This document shows positions 1-6,871 of a stretch of 13,454 nucleotides of DNA, piece after piece. The stretch's first letter is position 1, and each line of letters starts with the position of its first letter. The notes below the pieces were generated by a model that was not told the DNA's origin, did no database searches, and was given only the letters and a program-made list of their open reading frames with translations. Location of the stretch: NCBI GenBank assembly GCA_964528095.1, contig CAZGSG010000151.1:1-13454 (forward strand), read 5' to 3'. The position numbers and the translations under genes are program-made. The DNA is from CAZGSG01 sp964528095 (GTDB lineage Bacteria; Bacteroidota; Bacteroidia; Chitinophagales; Chitinophagaceae).

Positions 1-548
1 TATATGTACAGGAATCGGTGGCCAAAGAAGTGATCCGGAAATTAAGAGACCGGCTTGAATCGCTGATCGTGGGCGATCCGATGGATAAGAATACCGATAT
101 CGGCGCTATCAATTCCAAACAACAACTGGATACCATCCATAAATATATTAAGATAGGAAAGCAGGAAGGTGCGGATATGTATGAGAGCTCCTGTGCATTA
201 CCCCGCAAAGGATTTTTCTGCAGACCTACTTTGTTTACCAATGTTGCACAGAGTAATCGTATAGCACAGGAAGAAATTTTTGGTCCTGTGCTGGCCATAC
301 TGACATTCAGAACAGAGGACGAAGTAATTGAGAAAGCGAATAATTCTCCTTATGGATTAAGCGCAGGTGTATGGACAGATAAGGGTTCGAAGATATTTAA
401 CATGACTAAGAGAATGCGTGCTGGTGTGGTATGGGCCAATACCTTCAACAAATTCGATCCAACCTCACCATTTGGGGGTTATAAGGAAAGCGGATTTGGA
501 AGAGAGGGAGGATTGCATGGGCTGGCGGCTTATGTGAACCTGGTGTGA
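1..548 (+). CDS. Aldehyde dehydrogenase, C-terminal part (5' end outside window); possible ALDH16 catalytic half
   Basis: NAD(P)-dependent oxidation of an aldehyde to a carboxylate; the substrate cannot be read from the sequence. The reading frame is open from base 3 (Y-V-Q-E-S-V) and gives 181 residues, about the last third of a ~480-residue ALDH. Clear family marks are QEEIFGPVL, the run NNSPYGLSAGVWT, the AGVVWANTF strand and SPFGGYKESGFGREGG near the end. The catalytic Cys normally lies a little before the first visible residues, so whether it is present cannot be judged. The C-terminus (GGLHGLAAYVN) and the truncated ALDH-like gene that follows resemble the arrangement in ALDH16, where a catalytic ALDH domain is followed by a shorter non-catalytic one. 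ALDH identity is certain; ALDH16 membership is inference. Confidence 0.93.
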   Translation, partial: YVQESVAKEVIRKLRDRLESLIVGDPMDKNTDIGAINSKQQLDTIHKYIKIGKQEGADMYESSCALPRKGFFCRPTLFTNVAQSNRIAQEEIFGPVLAILTFRTEDEVIEKANNSPYGLSAGVWTDKGSKIFNMTKRMRAGVVWANTFNKFDPTSPFGGYKESGFGREGGLHGLAAYVNLV

Positions 549-551
549 AGC

Positions 552-645
552 AAATTCAAAAGTCAAAATTAAAAATTAAAAAAAGCACCCGGTAATAGGA
601 AAACTATTTTTGATTTTTGAATTTTGAATTTTGAATTTTGAATTT
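552..645. repeat. A/T-rich inverted-repeat element, copy A
   Basis: Left arm AAATTCAAAAGTCAAAA (552-568) plus further A/T; core containing GCACCCGGTAATAGG (585-599); right arm made of TTTTGAATT-type units, roughly 607-645. The right arm is a tandem run of TTTTGAA units, approximately the reverse complement of the left arm, so a long A/T stem with a G/C-containing loop can form. Copy B at 690-775 has the same order of parts. The 17-bp left arm is matched perfectly by its inverse at 741-757 in copy B, so the two copies together are bounded by perfect inverted repeats. No coding capacity. The function is unknown: it could be a non-autonomous mobile element, a REP-like repeat, or a transcript-stabilising hairpin. 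Confidence 0.7.
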
Positions 646-735
646 ATCCCGTTGATATTAATTACAAAAACGCCTGGTTTGAGAGAAGCATAAAAGTCAG
701 TATCAAAAAATAAAAAAGCACCCGGTAATAGGAAA
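579..735 (+). repeat. Pair of identical 24-bp direct repeats, 133 bp apart
   Basis: Bases 579-602 and 712-735 are identical over 24 positions: six A, then GCACCCGGTAATAGG, then AAA. They form the cores of repeat copies A and B and lie in the same orientation. The sequence on each side is also similar: AAAAGTCA-type sequence on the left and TTTTTGAnTTTTGAATTTT on the right. Perfect conservation of the G/C-containing core inside drifting A/T arms suggests recent duplication or selection on the core. Only two copies exist here and the interval is not repeated further, so this is not a CRISPR array. Confidence 0.85.
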
Positions 736-775
736 TCTGTTTTTGACTTTTGAATTTTTAATTTTGAATTTTTAT
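690..775. repeat. A/T-rich inverted-repeat element, copy B
   Basis: Left arm 692-711 begins AAAAGTCAGTATC and is degenerate relative to copy A. The core 712-735 is identical to that of copy A. The right arm 738-775 contains TTTTGACTTTTGAATTT (741-757), the exact inverse of the left arm of copy A. Copies A and B are separated by about 44 bp of non-repeated sequence (646-689). The right arm ends four bases before the ATG of the following ALDH-like gene, so a hairpin here would sit in the translation-initiation region of that gene. Confidence 0.65.
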
Positions 776-778
776 AAT

Positions 779-1675
779 ATGGAAGATTCTGCAAAAAGGC
801 TGGAAGTACTAAAGACCTATAAGATCTATATCGGCGGGCAATTTCCGCGTACAGAATCGGGAAGGTTTTATGTGCCTGTGAACGCGAATGGTGATAAACT
901 GGCCAATGTATGTCTCAGTTCACGGAAGGATTTCCGGGATGCTGTTGTTGCAGCCAGGGGCGCTGTGGGCGGATGGGCGGGACGCGCAGCGTTTAACCGC
1001 AGCCAGATCCTGTACCGCATGGCAGAGATGCTGGAAGGAAGAAAAGCACAATTTGTCGAAGAGCTTATACAACAGGACTCCAGCCGGACAGAAGCCCTCA
1101 GGGAAGTAAATCTGGCGATTGACCGCCTGATCTATTATGCAGGCTGGTGCGACAAATTTCAGCAATTGTTTAGCGCAGTGAACCCCGTAGCCAGTTCGCA
1201 TTTTAATTTTTCAGTAACTGAACCGATGGGCGTGGTGGCGATCATTGCACCCCAGGGAGATTCATTGCTGGGACTAGTATCAGTTATAGCACCGGTTATA
1301 GCTGGGGGCAATACCTGTGTAGTGCTGGCTTCGGAAAATAAGCCATTGTGTGCGGTCACTTTTGCAGAAGTGCTGAACTCATCCGATTTGCCGGGCGGGG
1401 TGGTCAATATCCTGACAGGAAAGGTCAGCGAACTGGTCAGCTGGTTTGCAGATCATATGGATGTAAATGCAACCATTTATTGCGAAAAGGATTCTTCGGT
1501 ACAACAGATGATACGGGAAAAATCTGCCGTAAACCTGAAACGCGTTTTTATATACGACCAGGTGAACTGGACGGCCAGCCAGGGTGAGTCGCCTTATTTT
1601 ATCCTTGATACACAAGAGATAAAGACGACCTGGCACCCGGTAGAAAATATCGCAGGTGCAGGCGGTGGATACTGA
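779..1675 (+). CDS. Truncated, probably non-catalytic aldehyde dehydrogenase-like protein (ALDH16 C-terminal-domain type)
   Basis: 298 residues that align by eye with the N-terminal, NAD-binding half of ALDHs: IYIGGQFPRTESGRFYVPV (17-35), the helix around GWAGRAAFNRSQILYRMAEML (65-85), EPMGVVAIIAP (148-158), APVIAGGN (171-178) and LPGGVVNILTG (204-214). It ends where the catalytic domain should begin. The usual PWNFP motif is APQGDS, the cofactor-binding lysine of the KP(S/A)E motif is not in its place (VVLASENKP), the FTGS motif is not recognisable, and the ELGGK region reads NLKRV. There is no catalytic Cys domain. Known family fact: ALDH16 proteins carry a second, shorter, inactive ALDH domain of about this size. 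Inference: this is that domain as a separate polypeptide partnering the upstream gene. The start is the ATG at 779; an upstream in-frame TTG (743) would only translate repeat sequence. Confidence 0.85.
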   Translation: MEDSAKRLEVLKTYKIYIGGQFPRTESGRFYVPVNANGDKLANVCLSSRKDFRDAVVAARGAVGGWAGRAAFNRSQILYRMAEMLEGRKAQFVEELIQQDSSRTEALREVNLAIDRLIYYAGWCDKFQQLFSAVNPVASSHFNFSVTEPMGVVAIIAPQGDSLLGLVSVIAPVIAGGNTCVVLASENKPLCAVTFAEVLNSSDLPGGVVNILTGKVSELVSWFADHMDVNATIYCEKDSSVQQMIREKSAVNLKRVFIYDQVNWTASQGESPYFILDTQEIKTTWHPVENIAGAGGGY

Positions 1676-1769
1676 CCGTTAGAAGTCCGGGCACTGCCGC
1701 TTGTTATTTTACGTACCCTTTATAAAACTTCCTGCTTTAATTTGGTAGGATATTTGAAATAAGAACAAC

Positions 1770-2216
1770 ATGAAAAAAATTGTACTGATCGTATTGTCGG
1801 TCATTTCTGTAAATGCCTATTCCCAAAACACGGCCTCCGATTCAGCCGATACCCTGTCGGTGATCATCCATGAAGATCCAAGACTGGGACTGCTGGTAAG
1901 CAAACAAATACAGATCAATGAAGAAACCAGCCGCGACTCCCGCCGGGCTGGTAAAGGATTTCGCCTGATGGTGATCAGTACAAGTAACCGGGAGGAAGCG
2001 ATTGCGGCAAAGACAAAAATCTATACTTATTTCCCTGAAATGAAAGCATATCTCTGGCACCAGTCGCCTTATTATAAAGTAAAGGCAGGCAATTTTAAAG
2101 ACCGCAAAGATGCGGAAGCATACCAGAAAAAACTGAACACTTATTTTCCAAAAGGTGTTTTTATCATGAATGATATTGTAGAGTTGCGACCGGATAAAAA
2201 TGATGAGACGGACTAA
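1770..2216 (+). CDS. Exported SPOR-domain protein
   Basis: 148 residues. Residues 1-19 form a signal peptide (MKKIVLIVLSVISVNAYSQ) with a hydrophobic core and likely cleavage after A-Y-S. Residues 63-136 match a SPOR repeat fold: GFRLMVISTSNREEAIAAKTKI, then YYKVKAGNFKDRKDAEAYQKKL and a final strand VFIM. SPOR domains bind denuded glycan strands of peptidoglycan and place proteins at division sites; many Bacteroidota have short exported proteins that are little more than one SPOR domain. No catalytic domain is present, so it is probably a periplasmic envelope-binding protein. It stands alone: 94 bp after the ALDH-like gene and followed by its own terminator. The domain call is firm; the cellular role is inferred. 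Confidence 0.88.
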   Translation: MKKIVLIVLSVISVNAYSQNTASDSADTLSVIIHEDPRLGLLVSKQIQINEETSRDSRRAGKGFRLMVISTSNREEAIAAKTKIYTYFPEMKAYLWHQSPYYKVKAGNFKDRKDAEAYQKKLNTYFPKGVFIMNDIVELRPDKNDETD

Positions 2217-2244
2217 GGATCAGTCTACGCTGAATAATATTTAT

Positions 2245-2274
2245 AAGCCAGTCTAACAGGGATTGGCTTTTTTT
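2245..2274 (+). terminator. Intrinsic terminator after the SPOR-domain gene
   Basis: Stem AAGCCAGTC (2245-2253) pairs with GATTGGCTT (2261-2269), nine pairs including one G-U, around the 7-base loop TAACAGG. It continues into a run of seven T (2268-2274). It lies 28 bp after the stop codon of the SPOR-domain gene on the same strand. Confidence 0.85.
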
Positions 2275-2334
2275 GTAATTGAATTTTTCCCCATAGCGAG
2301 GCCATTTTTGAATTTTACAGCAGCTGCCAATCCA

Positions 2335-2367
2335 TTTAACCCACCGCCCGTCATTCCCCTTAGTTTG
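2335..2367 (+). promoter_or_regulatory. Possible promoter of the M20 amidohydrolase gene
   Basis: TTTA (2335-2338), a 21-base spacer, then TTAGTTTG (2360-2367). This is one base away from the Bacteroidota -7 consensus TAnnTTTG. An exact TAnnTTTG box (TATTTTTG, 2370-2377) also occurs but ends only four bases before the ATG, which would make the transcript leaderless. The call rests on motif similarity only, in a region rich in TTTTG. Confidence 0.3.
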
Positions 2368-2381
2368 ATTATTTTTGAACC

Positions 2382-3560
2382 ATGGTAGAAAAGATCCAAT
2401 CACTGGCTAAACAATATGCCACAGAGTTTATCGAGATAAGACGTCACCTGCATGCGCGCCCTGAATTGAGTTACCAGGAATTTGAAACCTCGAAATTCGT
2501 TCAACAAAAATTACAGGAGTTCGGTATCCCTTTTGAAATAAAAGCCACTACGGGCGTGGTAGGTCTTATTGAAGGAAAAAACCCTGGCAGCAGAACTATT
2601 GCGCTGCGTGCGGATATGGACGCGTTGCCGATACAGGAAGAAAACGAGGTTCCGTATAAATCACAGCATGCAGGTATCATGCATGCCTGTGGTCATGATG
2701 TGCATACAACCTGTTTACTGGGAGCTGCAAAGATCCTTCATCAATTAAAACAGGAATGGGAAGGCACTGTGAAACTGATCTTTCAACCAGGCGAAGAAAA
2801 AAATCCGGGGGGAGCAAGTTTGCTGATCAAAGAAGGTGTATTGCACGATCCCGCTCCTTCCGCTATTTTCGGATTACATGTACATCCCGGATTGCCTGTA
2901 GGCAAATTGAGTTTTCGTAGTGGTAAGGTGATGGCCAGTGCCGATGAATTATATATCACGGTAAAAGGGAAGGGTGGTCACGCCGCTTCGCCACATTTGT
3001 GTATCGATCCGATACTGATCGCATCTCACCTGATCGTAAGCCTGCAACAGGTGGTCAGTCGTAATAACAACCCGCATAATCCAACGGTGCTTTCCATTAC
3101 GGCCTTCAATGGCGGATCTACTACCAACGTGATCCCAAATGAAGTAAAACTGAAGGGAACTTTCCGTGCAATGGATGAAGAATGGCGTTTTAAAGCCCAT
3201 GAGCTGATCCGGGCAAATGCAACAAACCTTGTAAAAAGTATGGGTGGAGAGATTGATCTCCATATTGATGTCGGGTACCCATCTGTATATAATAATGAAG
3301 CCCTGAATGAGCTGGCCAAAGAAAAAGCTGAAAGGTTTATTGGCCGGGATAATGTTGAAGAAACTGAAAAGCGGATGGGAGCAGAAGATTTTGGATATTA
3401 TTCACAGCAGATTCCCGGGTGTTTTTATCGCCTCGGCGTAATGAATACGGCAAAAGGGATAACTGCAGGAGTACATACGCCTACTTTCAATATTGACGAG
3501 AGCGCGATCGAGATTGGCATGGGAATGATGGCCTGCCTGGGAGGTACCATGAAGTTTTAA
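2382..3560 (+). CDS. M20D family metallopeptidase / N-acyl-amino acid amidohydrolase
   Basis: 392 residues, normal length for the M20D (HipO/AmaA, IAA-amino acid hydrolase-like) family, which cleaves the amide bond of N-acylated amino acids with a two-metal centre. Visible motifs: RRHLHARPELS (20-30), LRADMDALP (75-83), HACGHDVHT (101-109) with ligands C103 and H105, PGEEKNPGGA (136-145) with general-base E138 and metal ligand E139, GLHVHP (164-169) with ligand H166, and H365 in GVHTPTFN near the C-terminus. The lid/dimerisation domain lies at roughly 185-300 (KGKGGHAASPH, GGSTTNVIP). No signal peptide, so it is cytoplasmic. All expected metal ligands are present, so it should be active; the substrate (acetyl-, hippuryl- or another acyl-amino acid) is not determined. 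It is monocistronic between the SPOR gene and the convergent ABC operon. Confidence 0.93.
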   Translation: MVEKIQSLAKQYATEFIEIRRHLHARPELSYQEFETSKFVQQKLQEFGIPFEIKATTGVVGLIEGKNPGSRTIALRADMDALPIQEENEVPYKSQHAGIMHACGHDVHTTCLLGAAKILHQLKQEWEGTVKLIFQPGEEKNPGGASLLIKEGVLHDPAPSAIFGLHVHPGLPVGKLSFRSGKVMASADELYITVKGKGGHAASPHLCIDPILIASHLIVSLQQVVSRNNNPHNPTVLSITAFNGGSTTNVIPNEVKLKGTFRAMDEEWRFKAHELIRANATNLVKSMGGEIDLHIDVGYPSVYNNEALNELAKEKAERFIGRDNVEETEKRMGAEDFGYYSQQIPGCFYRLGVMNTAKGITAGVHTPTFNIDESAIEIGMGMMACLGGTMKF

Positions 3561-3609
3561 CGTACAGGCATATACTACTATCCCGAAACATTGATGCTAT
3601 GCCTGCAAT

Positions 3610-3648
3610 AAAAAAAACTGGTCCGCGGGTCTTGGGCCTGCGGACCAG
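3610..3648 (-). terminator. Strong intrinsic terminator of the minus-strand ABC operon / small ORF
   Basis: Bases 3618-3629 (CTGGTCCGCGGG) and 3637-3648 (CCTGCGGACCAG) form a 12-bp stem with one wobble pair and a 7-base loop. On the minus strand it is followed directly by eight T (A-run 3610-3617 on plus). On the plus strand no T-run follows, so it mainly terminates transcripts coming from the right. It lies about 360 bp beyond the last large gene of the operon but only 20 bp beyond the stop of the 65-codon ORF at 3669-3866. Confidence 0.85.
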
Positions 3649-3668
3649 GCCACGCAATAACAAACAGG

Positions 3669-3866
3669 CTAATAGGAATTAAACCCGAAATCGAAAGATA
3701 ATTTTGCAATAGATATGCTGAACGATACCGATCGTTTTTGTAAATCAGTCTTACCTGAAAAGGCAGTATACTTAAAAACCAGGATTACAAAAATTATCAA
3801 AAATGTTTTCAACAGCTTAATCTCTGATCTCCTGCTACCATGAATAACTCTTTCTGTATTTTCCAT
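3669..3866 (-). CDS. Possible small membrane peptide, 65 aa, unrecognised
   Basis: I do not recognise this protein. The region 3561-3975 (415 bp between the convergent M20 gene and the ABC permease) holds only this ORF and the terminator. The product starts MENTERVIHGSRRSEIK (charged). It has one hydrophobic stretch LLKTFLIIFVILVFKYTAF (about residues 18-36), typical of a single membrane helix, then a basic linker and a tail rich in Ser, Phe and Ile ending SFDFGFNSY. On the minus strand AAGG lies three to four bases before the ATG, a plausible weak ribosome-binding site. The stop is 20 bp upstream of a strong minus-strand terminator, so the ORF lies at the end of a transcript. It follows the LanFE/BcrAB-like permease by 109 bp. 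It could be a genuine small protein or a chance ORF in an A/T-rich 3' region. Confidence 0.38.
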   Translation of the reverse strand: MENTERVIHGSRRSEIKLLKTFLIIFVILVFKYTAFSGKTDLQKRSVSFSISIAKLSFDFGFNSY

Positions 3867-3975
3867 AAACCTTATTTTAATGTTAAGGCAGTATTGTTTT
3901 ATATGAAAAGTATTTTAGTATACCTGAGCCTGATCTATTATTGAAAACTATTAAACCCCCAACTTTAATCTGCTC

Positions 3976-4758
3976 TTATCCCCGCTCTTTTCTGAAACGC
4001 ATGTCCAGGAAGGCCATCACTGAAAAGAAAATACAATAGCCAATCGAGTTCCATTCATGATTCAGCAACAATGAACCTTTCACACCATTAGTGTCAATTT
4101 GCATTACTGTAAGCATGGGGAATGCATAGGGTACCTTATAAATATGCTCCCATCGGAATTGAATAATAATTAATGCGGCAACCAGCAATCCCAGCCCAAT
4201 ACTAATAGGTACAATAAAATTCCGGAACCGCAGGCTCAGCCAGTACTGGAAGGAAATAATCGCCAGCAAGGATACGAATGTTTTGACGTTGAGCCGAAAC
4301 AGGTATGTCCAGTCTATTGGTTTACTTAAGAAGGTGAATTTACTGTATGCCAAATTGGGAATAACCGCTCCCAGTATCATAAAAATATTGAACATCAAAA
4401 ACAGGAACAGGATCATCAGGATGATGGTGAGATACTTGGAAAAGAAAATATTACCTATCGTTTGCGGAGATGAAAACACCTGTTTCCATGCATTGTTCTT
4501 ATATTCTATCTGGGGAATAAGACTACACACCAGGATTACGAACATAGGCAAAAGAAATGCATTAAAACCCTGCCATCCCTGTGAAAAATGGACCTCCCAG
4601 GGCATATGTTCCATTCGGGCATAATTACGCTCGGGTTTTAAGATATAGGTCAGGAAAAATATAAGCGGAATAACCGCGGATCCAATCAGGCATAACCAGA
4701 AAGAAGCGCTCCGCTTTGTCTTGATGATTTCGGCTTTGGTAGATATAAGAAAGCTCAT
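3976..4758 (-). CDS. ABC-2 type transporter permease (BcrB/LanE-like)
   Basis: 260 residues with about six membrane segments: 20-40, 65-83, 108-133, 158-176, 181-200 and 238-253. The N-terminal helix (FLISTKAEIIKTKRSASFWLCLIG) is the amphipathic 'elbow' seen in ABC-2 permeases of the lantibiotic-immunity/bacitracin-resistance type. Its ATG overlaps the last base of the stop codon of the preceding ATPase (TAATG), so the two are translationally coupled and surely form one transporter. Family members export or expel membrane-active peptides; the substrate here is unknown. It is the last large gene of the minus-strand operon. Confidence 0.88.
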   Translation of the reverse strand: MSFLISTKAEIIKTKRSASFWLCLIGSAVIPLIFFLTYILKPERNYARMEHMPWEVHFSQGWQGFNAFLLPMFVILVCSLIPQIEYKNNAWKQVFSSPQTIGNIFFSKYLTIILMILFLFLMFNIFMILGAVIPNLAYSKFTFLSKPIDWTYLFRLNVKTFVSLLAIISFQYWLSLRFRNFIVPISIGLGLLVAALIIIQFRWEHIYKVPYAFPMLTVMQIDTNGVKGSLLLNHEWNSIGYCIFFSVMAFLDMRFRKERG

Positions 4759-5669
4759 TAGTTATTAGATGTAATGTCAAGAAATAATTGTTCAAGGTCG
4801 TTTTGCTGGGGGAAAAGTGAATACACATCTACTCCCTGTTGCACCAGCAACTTAATGATCGAAGCAGACTGCTCTTTGCTTTGAAAAGGGATGACCAGTT
4901 TTTCTTCATTCTGCTGTACGGAAAATTGCTGTTTCAACAATTCTGCGGCACGGCCATTATCGCTCGTTTCTATCTCAAGGGCTGTCTGCCTTGTTTTCAT
5001 CTGCTGCAGCTCGGGCAATGTGCCCTGGAAAAGCATTTTTCCTTTGTGAATAATGCCTAAATGGGTAGCCATCCTTTCCATCTCCGGAAGAATATGACTG
5101 GATACCAGTACGGTTGTATTATGCTCCCTGTTCAGCTTTTTGATCAGTTCTCTTGTTTCAATGATGCCATTAGGATCAAGTCCGTTTGTAGGCTCATCCA
5201 ATATCAGCAATTCGGGCTGGTGCAATAATGCAATGGCGATGGATAATCGCTGTTTCATGCCAAGTGAAAACTGTTTTGTCTTTTTCTTGCCCGTCTGTTT
5301 CAGGCCCACGATCTTTAATACTTCTTCTACCCTGCTTTTACTTACTTTATAGATCAACCGGTAGATCTCAAGATTTTCTTTTGCAGACAGGTGCAGGTAT
5401 AAAGAAGGTTGTTCGATCAACGAGCCCAGGCGTTTAAGTATATCCATGCGATGGGAAGAGAATTCCTCACCGAATAGTTCGAGCTTGCCATGTTGATTTT
5501 TTAATAATCCCAGTAACAGGCGGAGGGTTGTTGTTTTCCCTGCACCATTCGGACCGAGGAAACCGAAGACGCTTCCTTTTGGTACCTGGAGATTGATATT
5601 ATCCAGCGTCTTTACCCCATTGGCAAAGGAGAAGCTGAGGTTAGTTGTTTGAATGATGGATGTTTGCAT
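4758..5669 (-). CDS. ABC transporter ATP-binding protein (BcrA/LanF-like)
   Basis: 303 residues. Walker A GPNGAGKTT (39-47), Q-loop Gln87 (IEQPSLY), signature FSLGMKQR (134-141, a usual variant of LSGGQ in this family), Walker B LLILDEP (154-160, catalytic E159) followed by TNGLDPNG, and switch His192 (SSHILPEM). All nucleotide-binding residues are intact. The C-terminal ~80 residues form the extension found in BcrA/CcmA-type drug and peptide exporters. It powers the overlapping permease (3976-4758). It starts 13 bp after the anchored beta-rich protein gene and belongs to the same operon as the GntR regulator. A role in peptide or antibiotic export, or self-protection, is inferred from the family. 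Confidence 0.92.
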   Translation of the reverse strand: MQTSIIQTTNLSFSFANGVKTLDNINLQVPKGSVFGFLGPNGAGKTTTLRLLLGLLKNQHGKLELFGEEFSSHRMDILKRLGSLIEQPSLYLHLSAKENLEIYRLIYKVSKSRVEEVLKIVGLKQTGKKKTKQFSLGMKQRLSIAIALLHQPELLILDEPTNGLDPNGIIETRELIKKLNREHNTTVLVSSHILPEMERMATHLGIIHKGKMLFQGTLPELQQMKTRQTALEIETSDNGRAAELLKQQFSVQQNEEKLVIPFQSKEQSASIIKLLVQQGVDVYSLFPQQNDLEQLFLDITSNN

Positions 5670-5682
5670 AAATTTCCGTTGA

Positions 5683-6435
5683 TTAATTATTTAATGCTGT
5701 AAGTCTTTTTATAATCTTCCAGCTTCCGTTGACAGTAGTGCTATCAGATAAATGGCCATTTACCTGATCAATAGCAGCATTGTCATTTATTTGTACAACA
5801 GTGTTTCCGCCGGTTTGCAGTTGCAGCTGTCTGATTGTAGCACTATCACCAACGGTCACTGTTCCGTTTATCGCACGAATAGATACCGAGCCCGCGCGAT
5901 AGCTGTTTGTTATTTCCTCTTTTCCTGCCGCCTTTCCCAGGTTCAGTTTCCCGGCTCCATACACTTCAGCCAAAAGAGGGCTATCGGTACCAGCGACCAT
6001 AGTTACTTCCGCGTTATTAACGATCAATTGTGCAATCGCAGGCATGCTTAATTTTAAGTGCAAACGCATTGTGGCATCACTAGCACCGTAATCATCGTAC
6101 GATCCTTTGTATTCTGGATTTATATATTGTATAAATAAGGTGTCGACCTGGTTGTAGATCTGGATACTGTCTTTTTGCCCGATGCTGGCATACGCATAAG
6201 AAAGAGAATCTGCCATCCGGATAGTGCAGGTCAACACGGGTGAGGGCGCATTTATTTTGATGACTTTAAATGGAGCAAAACTTCCTTTACGTGTAGGTTG
6301 AAACGAGGAATTATTACGTTCCACCAATGTAAACTGGTCTTTTTTAACCTGGCTGTTGAATGAAAGAAGAATGAACAGCGGGACCAGGAATACCACTATA
6401 AAGAATCCTGATATGATTTTATTACTCGTCTTCAT
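5683..6435 (-). CDS. Membrane-anchored beta-rich protein, DUF2807/GIN-domain-like
   Basis: 250 residues. One N-terminal hydrophobic helix (about residues 7-27, GFFIVVFLVPLFILLSF) with no lipobox, so it is probably anchored in the inner membrane with the rest in the periplasm. The remainder alternates short beta strands and turns, with repeated 'V/I-x-V/I ... G' patterns at about 130-235 (LSMPAIAQLIVNNAEV, VYGAGKLNLGKA, VSIRAINGTVTVGDS, LQLQTGGNTVVQINDN). This resembles the beta-helical GIN/DUF2807 domains common in Bacteroidota, but the match is by overall pattern only. It lies between the GntR regulator (15 bp away) and the ATPase (13 bp away), so it is co-expressed with both. It may be an accessory or sensor protein of the ABC system; the function is unknown. 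Confidence 0.75.
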   Translation of the reverse strand: MKTSNKIISGFFIVVFLVPLFILLSFNSQVKKDQFTLVERNNSSFQPTRKGSFAPFKVIKINAPSPVLTCTIRMADSLSYAYASIGQKDSIQIYNQVDTLFIQYINPEYKGSYDDYGASDATMRLHLKLSMPAIAQLIVNNAEVTMVAGTDSPLLAEVYGAGKLNLGKAAGKEEITNSYRAGSVSIRAINGTVTVGDSATIRQLQLQTGGNTVVQINDNAAIDQVNGHLSDSTTVNGSWKIIKRLTALNN

Positions 6436-6450
6436 GCATTACTTTTTATA

Positions 6451-6825
6451 TTAAACCGTATAATTCTTTTTGAATTTGTCAAACCCAGTTTTCAGATCAT
6501 CCATCTCTATACCCAGCATATGCATAATACGAAACACGGCAGGCATCTCTTTTTCTGTAAACTCATGTTTGCGATAATCCATCGCATTCTTCAATCCATT
6601 GGCTGAAATGAAATAACCGATACCTCTTTTATCATAAATAATATCCTGCTGTTTTAAAAATTCATAGGTACGTGCAACTGTATTCGGGTTTACTTCCAAT
6701 TGTACGGCAAGCTCCCTCACACTGGGGATCTTATCTTCTCCCCGCCATTCTTTTAGCAGCACCTTCTCACACACATAGTCGGCTATTTGCAGATATATCG
6801 CCTGACCATTAGATTGAAATTGCAT
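6451..6825 (-). CDS. GntR family transcriptional regulator, YtrA subfamily
   Basis: 124 residues, the short form typical of YtrA-type regulators: a winged helix-turn-helix and a short C-terminal helical tail without a large ligand domain. The N-terminal QAIYLQIADYVCEKVL (8-23) is the usual first helix. Residues 33-64 (IPSVRELAVQLEVNPNTVARTYEFLKQQDIIY) are the DNA-binding helices, and RGIGYFIS (67-74) is the wing. YtrA-type genes are usually co-transcribed with ABC transporter genes that they repress, which is the case here: ABC membrane protein on one side, beta-rich protein and a second ABC pair on the other. The likely operator is the palindrome at 8632-8651 in the operon promoter, which would make it autoregulatory. 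The inducer is unknown; envelope-active antibiotics or peptides are the usual type. Confidence 0.92.
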   Translation of the reverse strand: MQFQSNGQAIYLQIADYVCEKVLLKEWRGEDKIPSVRELAVQLEVNPNTVARTYEFLKQQDIIYDKRGIGYFISANGLKNAMDYRKHEFTEKEMPAVFRIMHMLGIEMDDLKTGFDKFKKNYTV

Positions 6826-6871
6826 ATTGCTGTGTTTTGTTCAATGATATTTTTTCGTGCTTACTGTACTG

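Noticed and set aside
579..735. Direct repeats as a possible CRISPR array
   Set aside because: There are only two copies, 133 bp apart, with similar A/T arms rather than unique spacers, and no cas genes nearby.
743..778. In-frame TTG at 743 that would extend the ALDH-like protein by 12 residues
   Set aside because: The extra residues (MTFEFLILNFYN) are translations of the repeat arm and do not match an ALDH N-terminus; the ATG at 779 starts a normal family N-terminus.
2281..2330. TTTTTGAATTTTA near 2306-2317 as another copy of the repeat element
   Set aside because: Only a single arm-like stretch is present, with no inverse partner and no GGTAA core.
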